A stretch of 14,317 bases of DNA from Acidimicrobiaceae bacterium (GCA_003133075.1 PKZN01000030.1:1-14317); one strand, 5' to 3'; shown: positions 1 to 7,434, counted from the first letter of the stretch. Numbers and translations: made by a program. The notes: generated from the letters alone by a model not told the origin.

Positions 1-236
1 CCGACGGCCCCTTCACGGACATCACCGACTTCGAAGTGGACTGGGTGTGGACGCGGACCATCGAGGAGGTGGTGGGCAACTTCTTCACCTTCTCGGCGGC
101 GATCATCCGTAGCGACGAGGAACGCGGCGCGATGGCCACGCGAGTACGGGACTTCTTGACCGAGCGATTCAATGAGGGTCCCGTGGAACTGCCCATGACC
201 CTTCGCGGCACTACGGCTCGACGTCGACCTCGCTGA
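1..236 (+). CDS. Class I SAM-dependent methyltransferase, C-terminal fragment
   Basis: The open frame runs in from the window edge (first complete codon at 3) to a TGA at 234-236, giving about 77 visible residues. No start is visible, so the gene is cut at its 5' end. The fragment reads DGPFTDITDFEVDWVWTRTI, then a helical stretch ending VRDFLTERFNEGPVELPM and a basic tail. This resembles the C-terminal lobe of small type-11 class I methyltransferases, where an aromatic strand is followed by a helix and a short VELP-like strand. The SAM-binding motifs would lie upstream, outside the window, so substrate and activity cannot be judged. Its last 26 bases overlap the 3' end of the convergent MFS gene. 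The family call rests on overall resemblance of the tail only. Confidence 0.55.
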   Translation, partial: DGPFTDITDFEVDWVWTRTIEEVVGNFFTFSAAIIRSDEERGAMATRVRDFLTERFNEGPVELPMTLRGTTARRRPR

Positions 237-1440
237 GCGCACTCACCGTGGCCTTCGGCGTGCGCCAGAAGATGGCGGGAACGAGCAGCGCCACGGCGAG
301 CCCCGCGCCCAGCCAACAGTCCCCGTACCAGCCGTAGTGCGCGTAGAGCTGACCCGCTAAGAGCGAACCGACCGAGGCGCCCGCGAAGCCGCTCACCATG
401 TACGCGCTGTTCATGCGACTTCGCCCGTCGGGCAAGATCGCGTAGATCACCGATTGGTTCAAGATCTGCATTCCTTGCATCCCGGCGTCGAGGAGTACGA
501 TGCCGAGCGCCAGGAGCACCACGGTGTCGCGACCGAGCGCCAAGACCCCGAAGGAGAGCAGCAGCATCGAGGCGGTGATGATCGAACTGGCGTGCGTGCG
601 CTGGCGGTCAGCTTGGTGGCCGGCCAAGTTCGCCGCGATCACCCCGGCGACGCCGAAGAGTCCGAAGAGCCCGATGATCGCGTTCGAATAGTGGAACGGC
701 CGGCCCGCGAGGAGGAAGGACAACGTCGTCCACAACGTGGAGTTACACGCGAAGATCAGCGCGCCGAAGTAGGCGCGACGACGGAGCTGGCGCTGGGTGA
801 GAAAGAGCGAGAAGACGCCCGCGACGAGGCGGTGGTAGCGAACGCGCGCGCGCGGCGCTTCGTCGGGCAGGACCTTATATAAGACGACCGCCATCGTCGC
901 CAGCGCCCCCGCCGCGACCCAGTACACGCTGCGCCATCCCGCCACCTGGGCCAAGAGGCCCGAGACCGTGCGCGAGAGCAAGATACCGAGCAACAGCCCC
1001 GTCATCACTCGCGCGATCACGCGTCCTCGTTCGTGGGGTTCCGCTAAGTCCGCCGCCAGGGGGACCAGGACCTGCCCGCCGACCGATAGGAGTCCGATCA
1101 CCACCGTGATCGACGCCAAGAGCGTGAAGGACGTCAGGGTCGCCGCAATCGCCAACGTCAGCGAGGACAGGATGAAAATACCCACGACCAAGCGACGTCG
1201 CGGCCAGATGTCACCGAGCGGCACGACGAAGGCGAGACCAATCGCGTACCCCACCTGGATGAGGGTCATCAAGAGTGAGGCCCGCGCGATCCCGACGTGG
1301 AAACTCTCCGAGATCTGGTGCAGGAGGGGCTGGAGGTAGTAGAGGTTGGCGACGATGATCCCGATCGCCGTCGCCATGAGGATGATCAGCCCATTGGACA
1401 GCGGTTTCGTGGCGGCTACGTCGTTGGTGGTCATCGGCAC
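211..1440 (-). CDS. MFS transporter (drug/metabolite efflux type)
   Basis: Predicted 12-helix major facilitator of 409 residues, the usual length for the family. After a short polar N-terminus, helix 1 leads into NLYYLQPLLHQISESF, a signature of the arabinose-efflux-permease-like MFS group. The loop after helix 2 carries PLGDIWPRRRLVVG, a version of the GxLaDrxGrrx motif A. Long hydrophobic segments continue to the C-terminus, with a basic loop (FLTQRQLRRRAYF) near the middle that separates the two six-helix halves. The likely role is proton-coupled export of a small molecule; the substrate cannot be read. Either GTG at 1440 or ATG at 1434 could be the start. I prefer GTG because a TAGCCT box sits 5 bases before it. 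The gene is 32 bp downstream of the thioesterase and may be read with it or from its own promoter. Its 3' end overlaps the convergent methyltransferase by 26 bp. Confidence 0.9.
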   Translation of the reverse strand: MPMTTNDVAATKPLSNGLIILMATAIGIIVANLYYLQPLLHQISESFHVGIARASLLMTLIQVGYAIGLAFVVPLGDIWPRRRLVVGIFILSSLTLAIAATLTSFTLLASITVVIGLLSVGGQVLVPLAADLAEPHERGRVIARVMTGLLLGILLSRTVSGLLAQVAGWRSVYWVAAGALATMAVVLYKVLPDEAPRARVRYHRLVAGVFSLFLTQRQLRRRAYFGALIFACNSTLWTTLSFLLAGRPFHYSNAIIGLFGLFGVAGVIAANLAGHQADRQRTHASSIITASMLLLSFGVLALGRDTVVLLALGIVLLDAGMQGMQILNQSVIYAILPDGRSRMNSAYMVSGFAGASVGSLLAGQLYAHYGWYGDCWLGAGLAVALLVPAIFWRTPKATVSALSEVDVEP

Positions 1441-1445
1441 TGTGG

Positions 1446-1451
1446 AGGCTA
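1446..1451 (-). promoter_or_regulatory. Candidate -10 box for the MFS gene
   Basis: On the minus strand TAGCCT is followed by 5 bases and the GTG at 1440. No Shine-Dalgarno sequence is visible, which fits a leaderless start. A weak hairpin (GAGGC at 1445-1449 with GCCTC at 1458-1462) overlaps the box. I see no convincing -35 box. Confidence 0.3.
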
Positions 1452-1472
1452 ATCGCCGCCTCTAGGTGGTGA

Positions 1473-1901
1473 CTATGAGGCCGGTTGCGGTGGGATTGAG
1501 TAGGTCACCTGCGCCTTTGCCACCAGGTCACTCGATCCACGAGAGAACAACTCGACGTCCACGACGGCGAGTCGGCGCCCGAGCTTGATGAGCCGAGCGC
1601 GCGCCATGAGATCGCTGAGTTCGGGCAGTCGCAAGAAGTCAATGTGCAGACTCGTCGTCACGGCCAAGAGCACTGGTCCGATGAGGGCGAGGATCACGAC
1701 CCACGCCGCGTTATCGGCGAGAGCCATCATCGTCGGTCCGTTGATCGTGCCCCCTGGTCGAGAGTTCCGCGTCTCAATTGGTTGGAACATCACCAACGTG
1801 TCACCGTCTAAGGACTCGACCTGGGGCACGGCCCAATCGGGAAAGGCTTCGTCGACAATCTTCTGTAACGCCTCGACGCCCAGTATCGGAGCGCCGAGCA
1901 C
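1473..1901 (-). CDS. PaaI-family hotdog-fold thioesterase
   Basis: A 142-residue protein of typical single-hotdog length. Residues 44-66 include RPGGTINGPTMMALADNAAW, the conserved segment of PaaI-like thioesterases in which the central helix packs into the hotdog and the acidic residue (D63) lies near the active site. It is followed by the strand VLLAVTTSLHIDFLRLP, also typical. The family hydrolyses acyl-CoA thioesters; the specific acyl group cannot be told. The GTG start lies 2 bp after the stop of the ABC permease, and AAAGG a few bases upstream may serve as ribosome-binding site, so it is probably translated from the ABC transporter mRNA. Why a thioesterase sits behind a drug-exporter pair is unclear: it could act in lipid or polyketide-like metabolism, or simply be co-transcribed. 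Confidence 0.85.
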   Translation of the reverse strand: MLGAPILGVEALQKIVDEAFPDWAVPQVESLDGDTLVMFQPIETRNSRPGGTINGPTMMALADNAAWVVILALIGPVLLAVTTSLHIDFLRLPELSDLMARARLIKLGRRLAVVDVELFSRGSSDLVAKAQVTYSIPPQPAS

Positions 1902-1903
1902 GA

Positions 1904-2701
1904 TCAGGCGACCTTTCGGTACTTATTGACCGCGAGGGGCGCAAGGACGCACACCGCGCCGATCGCCCAGGCGAGGGCGATCCACGTGGACTGGCCGTGC
2001 GGTTGACCCAACATCAGTCCGCGCACCGCGTCCGCCGTTTGGCTGACCGGTTGGTTGTTCGCGAAGGGGCGCAACCAGCCCGGCATCGTCGAGACGAGCA
2101 CGAAGATGGCGGATGCGAAGGCTAAGGGGAAGATCAAGGGAAACGTGATCGCTTGCGCGGCTTCGGCGTTGGGCGCCGCGAGACCGACGTAGGCGAATCC
2201 CCAGGAGAGGCAGTAGGCGAAGATCAGCATCAACAAACACGCCTGGAGGTAGGCGACGACACCGCCAGTCGGGCGAAAGCCCACGAGAAATCCGACGCCC
2301 GTGATGATGGCCAGGATGAGCACGTTTCGAAAGAGGTCCGAGACTGTGCGCCCGGCGAGCACGGCCAGTCGGGCCATTGGCAGCGCCCGGAACCGTTCGA
2401 TGAGACCCTTCTGGAGGTCTTCGGCGAGACCGATTGCGGTGCCAACGGAACCGAACATCGTGGTCTGGACAAGGATGCCCGGGATGAGGTAGTTGACGTA
2501 GGACGTGCCAACGATGGGGATCGCGCCGCCGAAGACGTAGCGAAAGAGGATCACAAACATGATGGGCTGGATGATCATGAACACAATCGCTACCGGTACT
2601 CGAAAGAGCGCCAGCAGATTGCGGCGGGCCATCGTTAGGACATCGCTAATGGCCCAGCGGAGCGCGGAGTGATTCGAGACGGGAGAGGGCAGCGTACTCA
2701 C
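1904..2701 (-). CDS. ABC-2 type transporter permease, DrrB-like
   Basis: A 265-residue membrane protein with about six predicted helices, the normal size for DrrB/ABC-2 permeases. The N-terminal region RWAISDVLTMARRNLLALFRVP precedes the first helix. The cytoplasmic loop GLAEDLQKGLIERFRALPMA followed by RLAVLAGRTVSDLFRN is the characteristic coupling region of daunorubicin-resistance-type permeases. Late segments (IFPLAFASAIFVLVSTMPGWLRPFANNQPVSQ) also match the family. It should form the membrane channel for the ATPase encoded just upstream. Its GTG start overlaps the ATPase stop in a GTGA (4 bp), implying translational coupling and matched stoichiometry. The substrate is unknown; related systems export amphipathic drugs or lipids. 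Confidence 0.92.
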   Translation of the reverse strand: MSTLPSPVSNHSALRWAISDVLTMARRNLLALFRVPVAIVFMIIQPIMFVILFRYVFGGAIPIVGTSYVNYLIPGILVQTTMFGSVGTAIGLAEDLQKGLIERFRALPMARLAVLAGRTVSDLFRNVLILAIITGVGFLVGFRPTGGVVAYLQACLLMLIFAYCLSWGFAYVGLAAPNAEAAQAITFPLIFPLAFASAIFVLVSTMPGWLRPFANNQPVSQTADAVRGLMLGQPHGQSTWIALAWAIGAVCVLAPLAVNKYRKVA

Positions 2702-3702
2702 GCGTTCGCCTTTCGTGGTCGTCGCCCCGGTCGGCCCGTGGGCGCGGGGGCGTCGACGTCCTCTGCTTTGTGACCAGTCAAGTTGATAAAGACGTCGTCG
2801 AGACTCGGTTCGCGCAGCGCCAGACCGCCCAGCGTGATGCCGGCTGCGTCAATGCGTCGCAGCGCGTCCGCAGTGACCGCCGGCCCATTGTCGACGGTCA
2901 TCTCGAGCACCGTGCCGTCCAAGTTGGCGGGCGTGGCGGACAGACTCGCTAAGAGCGTTTGTGCACGCACCGCGTCGTCGCTCGAGGTGAAATTGAGTGC
3001 CAGAACCGTCGCACCCATCTGCTTTTTCAGTTCGGCGGATGTGCCTTGCGCAATTATCTTGCCGTGGTCGAGCACCACTAACTGTTTGGCCAGTCGGTCG
3101 GCCTCATCGAGGTACTGCGTCGTCAGCAGTACCGTGGTGCCGCCTTCGACCAGGCGTTCGATGATGCCCCAAAGGTCTTGACGGCTCTGAGGATCGAGCC
3201 CCGTGGTCGGCTCGTCGAGGAAGAGGATTGGCGGGCTCGCCACGAGCGCCGCAGCCAAGTCGAGGCGTCGTCGCATGCCACCGGAGTACGTCTTGATGGT
3301 CCGGTGGGCGGCGTCGCTCAGATTGAAGTCATCTAAGAGTTGGTTCGCCTTCGCCTCAACGAAGTCCTTGTTGAGGTGATTCAGCAAACCGACCATCCGG
3401 ATGTTCTCGAAACCCGTCAGGTTTTCATCCACCGTGGAGTTCTGTCCGGCGAGGCCGATGTGACGCCGGACCTGGTTGGGCTGTTTGACGATGTCGAAGC
3501 CCGCCACGGTCGCGCTGCCACTGGTGGGTGAGAGAATCGTCGAAAGGATCCGCACCATCGTTGTCTTGCCCGAACCGTTGGGTCCGAGCAGTCCGAAGAC
3601 CTGGCCCGCGGGGACCTCCAAGGACACGCCGTCGAGCGCTCGGACTTCGCCCTTGGCAAAGAGGCGAACGATGTCGTGGGCCACAACGGCGAATTCGGGC
3701 AT
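2698..3702 (-). CDS. ABC transporter ATP-binding protein, DrrA-like
   Basis: A 334-residue ATPase from ATG 3702. Walker A GPNGSGKTT lies at residues 40-48, the Q-loop near Q87, the signature SGGMRRRLD at 140-148, Walker B ILFLDE at 159-164 and the D-loop GLD near 168-170. The switch position reads LLTTQYLDEAD, so the usual H-loop histidine is glutamine, as is normal in the DrrA family. A C-terminal extension (roughly 230-334) contains the LREPSLDDVFINLTG motif typical of DrrA-type exporters, followed by a basic tail. It powers the adjacent permease. I chose ATG 3702 because family similarity begins there (MPEFAVVAHDIV) and TAAACT lies 7 bases before it. A longer frame to about 3798 would overlap the dnaG start and has no family support. 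Confidence 0.93.
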   Translation of the reverse strand: MPEFAVVAHDIVRLFAKGEVRALDGVSLEVPAGQVFGLLGPNGSGKTTMVRILSTILSPTSGSATVAGFDIVKQPNQVRRHIGLAGQNSTVDENLTGFENIRMVGLLNHLNKDFVEAKANQLLDDFNLSDAAHRTIKTYSGGMRRRLDLAAALVASPPILFLDEPTTGLDPQSRQDLWGIIERLVEGGTTVLLTTQYLDEADRLAKQLVVLDHGKIIAQGTSAELKKQMGATVLALNFTSSDDAVRAQTLLASLSATPANLDGTVLEMTVDNGPAVTADALRRIDAAGITLGGLALREPSLDDVFINLTGHKAEDVDAPAPTGRPGRRPRKANA

Positions 3703-3709
3703 GAAGAGC

Positions 3710-3715
3710 AGTTTA
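3710..3715 (-). promoter_or_regulatory. Candidate -10 box for the ABC exporter operon
   Basis: The minus strand reads TAAACT, then 7 bases, then the ATG at 3702, with no Shine-Dalgarno sequence. The spacing would put transcription start at or next to the ATG (leaderless mRNA). It faces the dnaG box at 3757-3762, so two back-to-back promoters share a 66-bp gap. No clear -35 box. Confidence 0.4.
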
Positions 3716-3756
3716 GAGAGGGCCCCGAAGGGGGCGCGATGCCCGTGAGGAGACGG

Positions 3757-3762
3757 TACCTT
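3757..3762 (+). promoter_or_regulatory. Candidate -10 box for dnaG
   Basis: TACCTT is followed by exactly 6 bases and the ATG at 3769. A GAGGAG stretch at 3747-3752 is too far upstream to be a normal ribosome-binding site, so a leaderless start is the simpler reading. The -35 region is not recognisable. Confidence 0.4.
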
Positions 3763-3768
3763 CTTCCT

Positions 3769-5607
3769 ATGTCCATTTCCGAAGGCGAGATCGCCCAAGT
3801 TCGCGCCGCGACGGACATCGTGGCCCTCATTGGTGAGACGGTCGCCCTCAAACGCTCGGGTCAGCGCTGGACCGGGTTATGCCCGTTCCACGGCGAGAAA
3901 ACACCCTCGTTCTCGGTCAACGCCGAAGAGGGTCGCTACTACTGCTTTGGCTGTCGGGCGTCGGGAGACCAGATCACCTGGGTCCGTGAGACCCAGCACC
4001 TGGATTTCATCGATGCGCTGCGCGCCCTGGCCGATCGAGCGGGCATCGAACTGCACGAGGACGTCAACGCGGGACCCGCGCGCAAAGAGCGCCAGGCGGC
4101 CCTGTCAGCGATGGAGCGCGCGGTCGAGTGGTATCACCAGCGCCTCCTCGACTCACCCGATGCGAGAGCAGCGCGCGACTACCTCCGTTCGCGCGGCATT
4201 AGCGGCGAACTCGCGCGAAAATTCAAACTCGGATGGGCACCCGACGAGTGGGATGCACTCACGGTGGCGCTCAAGATGAATGAGCAGGTGTTGCTCGCGA
4301 CCGGACTTGGATTCTTGAACAAACGAGACCGCCGCCAGGACGCGTTACGCGCCCGGGTGATCTTTCCAATCTTCGACCCGGCGGGCAAGGCCATCGCCGT
4401 CGGTGGGCGGATCTTGCCCTCGGATTCCGGCGTACCTCGACCGGGTGAGCGCGTCGAGGCGAAGTACAAGAACAGCCCCGAGACTCCGATCTACTCGAAG
4501 CGAAAGACGCTCTACGCGCTCAACTTCGCCAAGGACGACATCATCAAGTCGGGGGAGATCATCGTCTGTGAGGGATACACCGACGTGATCGCGTTCTTCG
4601 CCGCCGGTCTACCCCGGGCCGTGGCGACCTGTGGCACCGCGCTCGGGGAGGACCACTTTCGCCTCATGCGCAACTTCGCCAAGCGCATCGTCCTCGCCTA
4701 CGACGCCGACACCGCCGGCCAGAGTGCGGCGGCCTCGGTCTATCAGTGGGAGCGTCAGCACGAGGTCGACGTCGCGGTCGCCCGCCTACCCAAGGGCTCG
4801 GACCCGGCGGACTTGGCCCAACGTGACCCCGAGGCTCTCCGTAAAGCGATCACCGACGCCGTGCCGTTCTTGGAGTTTCGACTCGACCGAGTACTCGAAG
4901 GCGCGAACCTCGCGACCGCCGAAGGCCGCGCCCGCGCCGCGGAGGTCGCGATTGAAGTTATTGCGGAGCACCCGAGCGAATTCGTTCGCGACGACTACAA
5001 GGTGCGCACGGCGGACCGCCTTCGCATCGACCTCTCCACCTTTCGCCAGCGCTACGCCGACCTCGAAGGTCGTCCCCGTGAGCGTGAGGTTCGCGAGATC
5101 CCCAATGAGCCCATGACCCAACGACCTCGTTCGGCGTCGCCGCTGCCCCGTCCCGGGCTTGAGGCGCTGCGGCTCTACGTACACGGTCCCGACGCGACCA
5201 AGCAGCGGCTCATCGCACCGTACTTCACCAACGAGGTTCAACGCGACGTCTTTGAAGCGCTCGCAACGGGACTGTCACTCTCGGAGCTCATTGACGCCCT
5301 GGAGCGTCGAGGCCAAGACGAGGCTGCACTCGTGCTGGGTGAACTGGCGGTCGAGGAGGTCGACTCGTTCTACGGTGCCAATGACGTCACGGCCGTCGTC
5401 GCGCAGCTGGTGCGCGGTGCGGTGCGCGAGGAGCTGCGGAGCCTCGACCGCGATATGCGCGAAGGTCGCGTGAGCCCGGAGGTGGCGATGGCGACGACGC
5501 GAGACGTGAAGGAGCGAGTCGAACTTCTCGAGGGACCCGACGGGGCAGTCGCCGAAGCCGACCTTCGTCAGTGGCTCATCGAGCGAGCAGCGCTACCCAC
5601 CTCGTGA
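3769..5607 (+). CDS. dnaG: DNA primase DnaG
   Basis: Synthesises the RNA primers used for Okazaki fragments at the replication fork. The 612-residue product is of normal bacterial primase length. The N-terminal CHC2 zinc finger is complete: C38, H41, C59 and C62 (CPFH ... CFGC). The catalytic core includes the family segment KYKNSPETPIYSKRKTLY and the TOPRIM fold, with the conserved glutamate E268 in VCEGYTDV and the metal-binding D312/D314 in DADTAG. A variable linker and a C-terminal domain (about 480-612), expected to bind the DnaB helicase, complete it. ATG 3769 is chosen because the conserved N-terminus (SISEGEIAQVRAATDIVALI) starts there; in-frame starts further upstream overlap the divergent ABC gene. 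Its TGA overlaps the GTG start of the downstream sigma-factor gene. Confidence 0.97.
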   Translation: MSISEGEIAQVRAATDIVALIGETVALKRSGQRWTGLCPFHGEKTPSFSVNAEEGRYYCFGCRASGDQITWVRETQHLDFIDALRALADRAGIELHEDVNAGPARKERQAALSAMERAVEWYHQRLLDSPDARAARDYLRSRGISGELARKFKLGWAPDEWDALTVALKMNEQVLLATGLGFLNKRDRRQDALRARVIFPIFDPAGKAIAVGGRILPSDSGVPRPGERVEAKYKNSPETPIYSKRKTLYALNFAKDDIIKSGEIIVCEGYTDVIAFFAAGLPRAVATCGTALGEDHFRLMRNFAKRIVLAYDADTAGQSAAASVYQWERQHEVDVAVARLPKGSDPADLAQRDPEALRKAITDAVPFLEFRLDRVLEGANLATAEGRARAAEVAIEVIAEHPSEFVRDDYKVRTADRLRIDLSTFRQRYADLEGRPREREVREIPNEPMTQRPRSASPLPRPGLEALRLYVHGPDATKQRLIAPYFTNEVQRDVFEALATGLSLSELIDALERRGQDEAALVLGELAVEEVDSFYGANDVTAVVAQLVRGAVREELRSLDRDMREGRVSPEVAMATTRDVKERVELLEGPDGAVAEADLRQWLIERAALPTS

Positions 5608-6449
5608 CGAAGGGGACTCGCGGTTTCATTGGTGGCCTCGAGATGTTGGCGCCACTCGGTGTTGAGGAGGAGCGGGCGCTCTATCCAGTCATTGAAGCGG
5701 GCCGTCGCGCGACCGCGGCACTTGCGACGAACGAAGAGGACGACCCCCGCGAACGGCGCCGCTTGTTACGAACCCGCCAGGAGGGCCAGGAGGCTGAGTC
5801 ACTCTTGCTGCGAGCGACCTTCGGCCTCGTACGCGCACGAGTCGTGGAGCGCGGATACCAGTTTTACGACGATGACCTCGAAGCGGCGGGCGTCGAGGGC
5901 TTGATCAACGCGCTCCAACGATTCGATCCCGCGAAGGGCAATCGCTTCGCTACGTACGCCAACTACTGGATCGTGAAGTTGGTCAATCAGACCGTCCAAC
6001 AACAGTCCGGACTCAGCGACGCCGAGATGCGACTCGTTTTGAAACTCCAACGCTTCGAACGCTCCAATACCCACCGACGACTCACGAAGCGCGAGGTCGC
6101 CACCGAACTCGGTGTCTCCCAGGTGAGGGCTCACGAGGTCATGCAGCTGAGTCGCGAGCTGCAGTCTCGGCGATTTCACTCACTTGAACTCGAAGACGTG
6201 GCCGATCCGCGTCCAGTGCACGACAGTGCAGATGCGCCACCGTGGGTAATTGACGAACTGCGCCGACTGACCGGCAATGACTTCGACGCGTTTTGGCAGT
6301 TCACCTTTAAGACAATGCCGATGGAGGAGATTGCAAGACTGCACGGCATCTCTCGTCAGGCAATGTCGAAACGAATCGAACGCAGCCGGCGAGCGGTGCG
6401 CGAGAGTGCCGTGGCGGAGCGACTAGAACGTTGGTTCGACCAGCAGTAA
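5604..6449 (+). CDS. RNA polymerase sigma-70 family factor, coupled to dnaG
   Basis: Directs RNA polymerase to promoters. From GTG 5604 the protein has 281 residues. A region 1.2-like segment (FIGGLEMLAPLGVEEERAL) is followed by region 2 (about 65-125), with YDDDLEAAGVEGLINALQRF and FATYANYWI at 115-123. A region 3 helix-turn-helix (LTKREVATELGVSQVRAHEV) and a region 4 helix-turn-helix (MPMEEIARLHGISRQAMSKR, from 238) follow. GTG 5604 is chosen because the region 1.2-like residues start before the next candidate (ATG 5643, preceded by GGTGG), and it gives a GTGA overlap with dnaG. dnaG followed by rpoD is the classical macromolecular synthesis operon order. This protein lacks the standard RpoD wording in regions 2.3-2.4 and 4.2, so it is either a divergent RpoD relative or an alternative group 2/3 factor. 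Confidence 0.88.
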   Translation: MTKGTRGFIGGLEMLAPLGVEEERALYPVIEAGRRATAALATNEEDDPRERRRLLRTRQEGQEAESLLLRATFGLVRARVVERGYQFYDDDLEAAGVEGLINALQRFDPAKGNRFATYANYWIVKLVNQTVQQQSGLSDAEMRLVLKLQRFERSNTHRRLTKREVATELGVSQVRAHEVMQLSRELQSRRFHSLELEDVADPRPVHDSADAPPWVIDELRRLTGNDFDAFWQFTFKTMPMEEIARLHGISRQAMSKRIERSRRAVRESAVAERLERWFDQQ

Positions 6450-6537
6450 GTGCTCATCGGCCGTGATTGCAACCAGGTGTTCGGCGCGAGCGGACGTGTC
6501 GATGAACGTGGCTGCGGTCTCGTGTAACAATGACACG

Positions 6538-7035
6538 ATGACGGAAGAGGATGACGAAAAAGTAGCGCTCCATGCCTATCTTGAGTACCAGCGTGCCGCC
6601 GTGCGCGCGATCGTTACGGGCCTCAGTGAAGAGGGGTGGCACACGTCAGTGGTCCCCTCGGGTTGGACGCCCGCGGGATTCGTTGAACATCTAGGGGGAG
6701 CTGAGCACCACTGGTTCCAAGAGGTCATCGAAGGAATCGAGTCCGAACCACCAATGGACGAAGAGTACGAACCCTATGACCCGAACGCGGCGTTTGTGTC
6801 CGACCTGCCCTCCTCCGAGATCCTTCGTAACTATCAAGACGAGTGCGATCGCTCCGATGCGGTCTTCGCTCGCGTCGCGATGTCGGCGAAACCGCGGGGA
6901 CGCCATGGCGACGACGAGGTCCCGAGCGTCCGGTGGGTTGTCCTGCACATGATTGAAGAAACGGCGACGCATTCTGGGCACCTCGAGATCGCCCGGGAGT
7001 TGCTCGACGGCCAGACCAAACTCGGACTTCGCTGA
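6538..7035 (+). CDS. DinB superfamily (DUF664-like) protein
   Basis: A 165-residue protein predicted to form the DinB four-helix bundle. Possible metal ligands are in place: H51 in GFVEHLGGAEHHWF, and H137, H145 and H148 in the C-terminal helix HMIEETATHSGHLEIARELL, which is close to the DUF664 signature HxxEExxxHxGHxdxxREL. Members of this superfamily in actinobacteria include mycothiol- and other thiol-dependent enzymes, but many have no known reaction, and none can be assigned here. ATG 6538 is preferred because similarity begins shortly after it; the longer frame from 6463 adds an unconserved Cys-containing stretch. No Shine-Dalgarno sequence is visible. A TAACAAT sequence 6 bases before the ATG (6525-6531) may be a -10 element of a leaderless transcript. 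The gene stands alone, 88 bp after the sigma gene. Confidence 0.85.
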   Translation: MTEEDDEKVALHAYLEYQRAAVRAIVTGLSEEGWHTSVVPSGWTPAGFVEHLGGAEHHWFQEVIEGIESEPPMDEEYEPYDPNAAFVSDLPSSEILRNYQDECDRSDAVFARVAMSAKPRGRHGDDEVPSVRWVVLHMIEETATHSGHLEIARELLDGQTKLGLR

Positions 7036-7160
7036 AGGCTGAGCTTTCGGAGTTTGCGGATCAGACGAAGCCGATCATCATCGCGAACGAGCACCACTCG
7101 TGTTCCAACGGCCGCGCCGCTGCAGCGGGCGGTGAGCCGCGACTCCAGTGCTATCGTGAC

Positions 7161-7166
7161 TAGGCT
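7161..7166 (+). promoter_or_regulatory. Candidate -10 box for the tRNA pair
   Basis: TAGGCT ends 11 bases before the first base of tRNA-Asn, placing a transcription start about 5 bases upstream of the mature tRNA. The remaining 7036-7160 stretch holds no gene. It has a 12-base palindrome (7117-7128) and an imperfect hairpin (GAAC..GTTC, 7085-7105), neither with a T-run. Confidence 0.3.
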
Positions 7167-7177
7167 TTCCGATTCAT

Positions 7178-7250
7178 TCCCAGATAGCTCAATTGGCAGA
7201 GCAAGCGACTGTTAATCGCTAGGTTGCAGGTTCGAGTCCTGCTCTGGGAG
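7178..7250 (+). tRNA. tRNA-Asn (GTT)
   Basis: A complete cloverleaf can be drawn. The acceptor stem TCCCAGA (7178-7184) pairs with TCTGGGA (7243-7249). The D-arm is GCTC/GAGC. The anticodon stem AGCGA/TCGCT encloses CTGTTAA, with GTT at 7211-7213. The T-arm GCAGG/CCTGC encloses TTCGAGT. The discriminator base is G7250. CCA is not encoded (CCC follows). It lies 20 bp before a second tRNA and is probably co-transcribed with it. Confidence 0.96.
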
Positions 7251-7270
7251 CCCCTAGAAAATTTTTCCGC

Positions 7271-7346
7271 AGGGCCGTAGCTCAGTGGTTAGAGCAGGGG
7301 ACTCATAATCCCTCGGTCGTGGGTTCGATCCCCACCGGCCCTACCA
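7271..7346 (+). tRNA. tRNA with CAT anticodon (elongator Met, possibly Ile2)
   Basis: The acceptor stem AGGGCCG (7271-7277) pairs perfectly with CGGCCCT (7336-7342). The D-arm is GCTC/GAGC. The anticodon stem GGGGA/TCCCT encloses CTCATAA, with CAT at 7304-7306. The T-arm GTGGG/CCCAC encloses TTCGATC. The discriminator is A7343 and CCA is encoded at 7344-7346. It is not an initiator: the first pair is a normal A-T and the anticodon stem lacks three G-C pairs next to the loop. CAT tRNAs of this shape may be elongator Met or the lysidine-modified Ile2 (AUA) type, and the D-arm/anticodon-arm wording recalls Ile2. Its 3' half is the source of the 30-base repeat found again at 8237-8266. Confidence 0.93.
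7302..7331 (+). repeat. Left copy of 30-bp tRNA-derived direct repeat (attL-like)
   Basis: Runs from the first base of the anticodon loop through the T-loop to the first base of the T-stem 3' strand. It is identical base for base to 8237-8266. The flanking bases differ on both sides (A7301 against C8236, C7332 against T8267). Confidence 0.93.
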
Positions 7347-7387
7347 GGGAAAACGTAAGTTTTGGAGACGCAAAATGCGATTCCCCT

Positions 7388-7398
7388 GCTAATCCAAT
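7388..7398 (+). repeat. Left-end copy of short repeat (candidate arm site)
   Basis: GCTAATCCAAT matches GCTACTCCAAT at 8127-8137 in 10 of 11 positions, in the same orientation. It lies 56 bp inside the left 30-bp repeat. Short direct repeats inside both ends are what arm-type recombinase binding sites would look like, but 11 bp is a thin basis. Confidence 0.35.
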
Positions 7399-7434
7399 GG
7401 AGTGGCAGGTTGGTCTGGCGCACCCAATTATGCG

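Noticed and set aside
454..882. Long plus-strand frame inside the MFS gene (about 142 codons).
   Set aside because: Composition is charged and repetitive, as expected for the antisense of a high-GC coding region, and the MFS protein on the other strand is clearly real.
3703..3798. N-terminal extension of the ABC ATPase by 32 residues.
   Set aside because: The extra residues have no family similarity, would overlap the dnaG start and its promoter, and the ATG at 3702 has its own -10-like box.
7117..7128. Perfect 12-base palindrome CCGCTGCAGCGG before the tRNA genes.
   Set aside because: Short GC palindromes arise easily at this base composition, and there is no T-run or nearby promoter relation to support a terminator or operator.
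7351..7364. AAAAC-GTAA-GTTTT hairpin just after the CAT tRNA, as a tRNA terminator.
   Set aside because: The five-pair stem is nearly all A-T and is not followed by a T-run, too weak to call.
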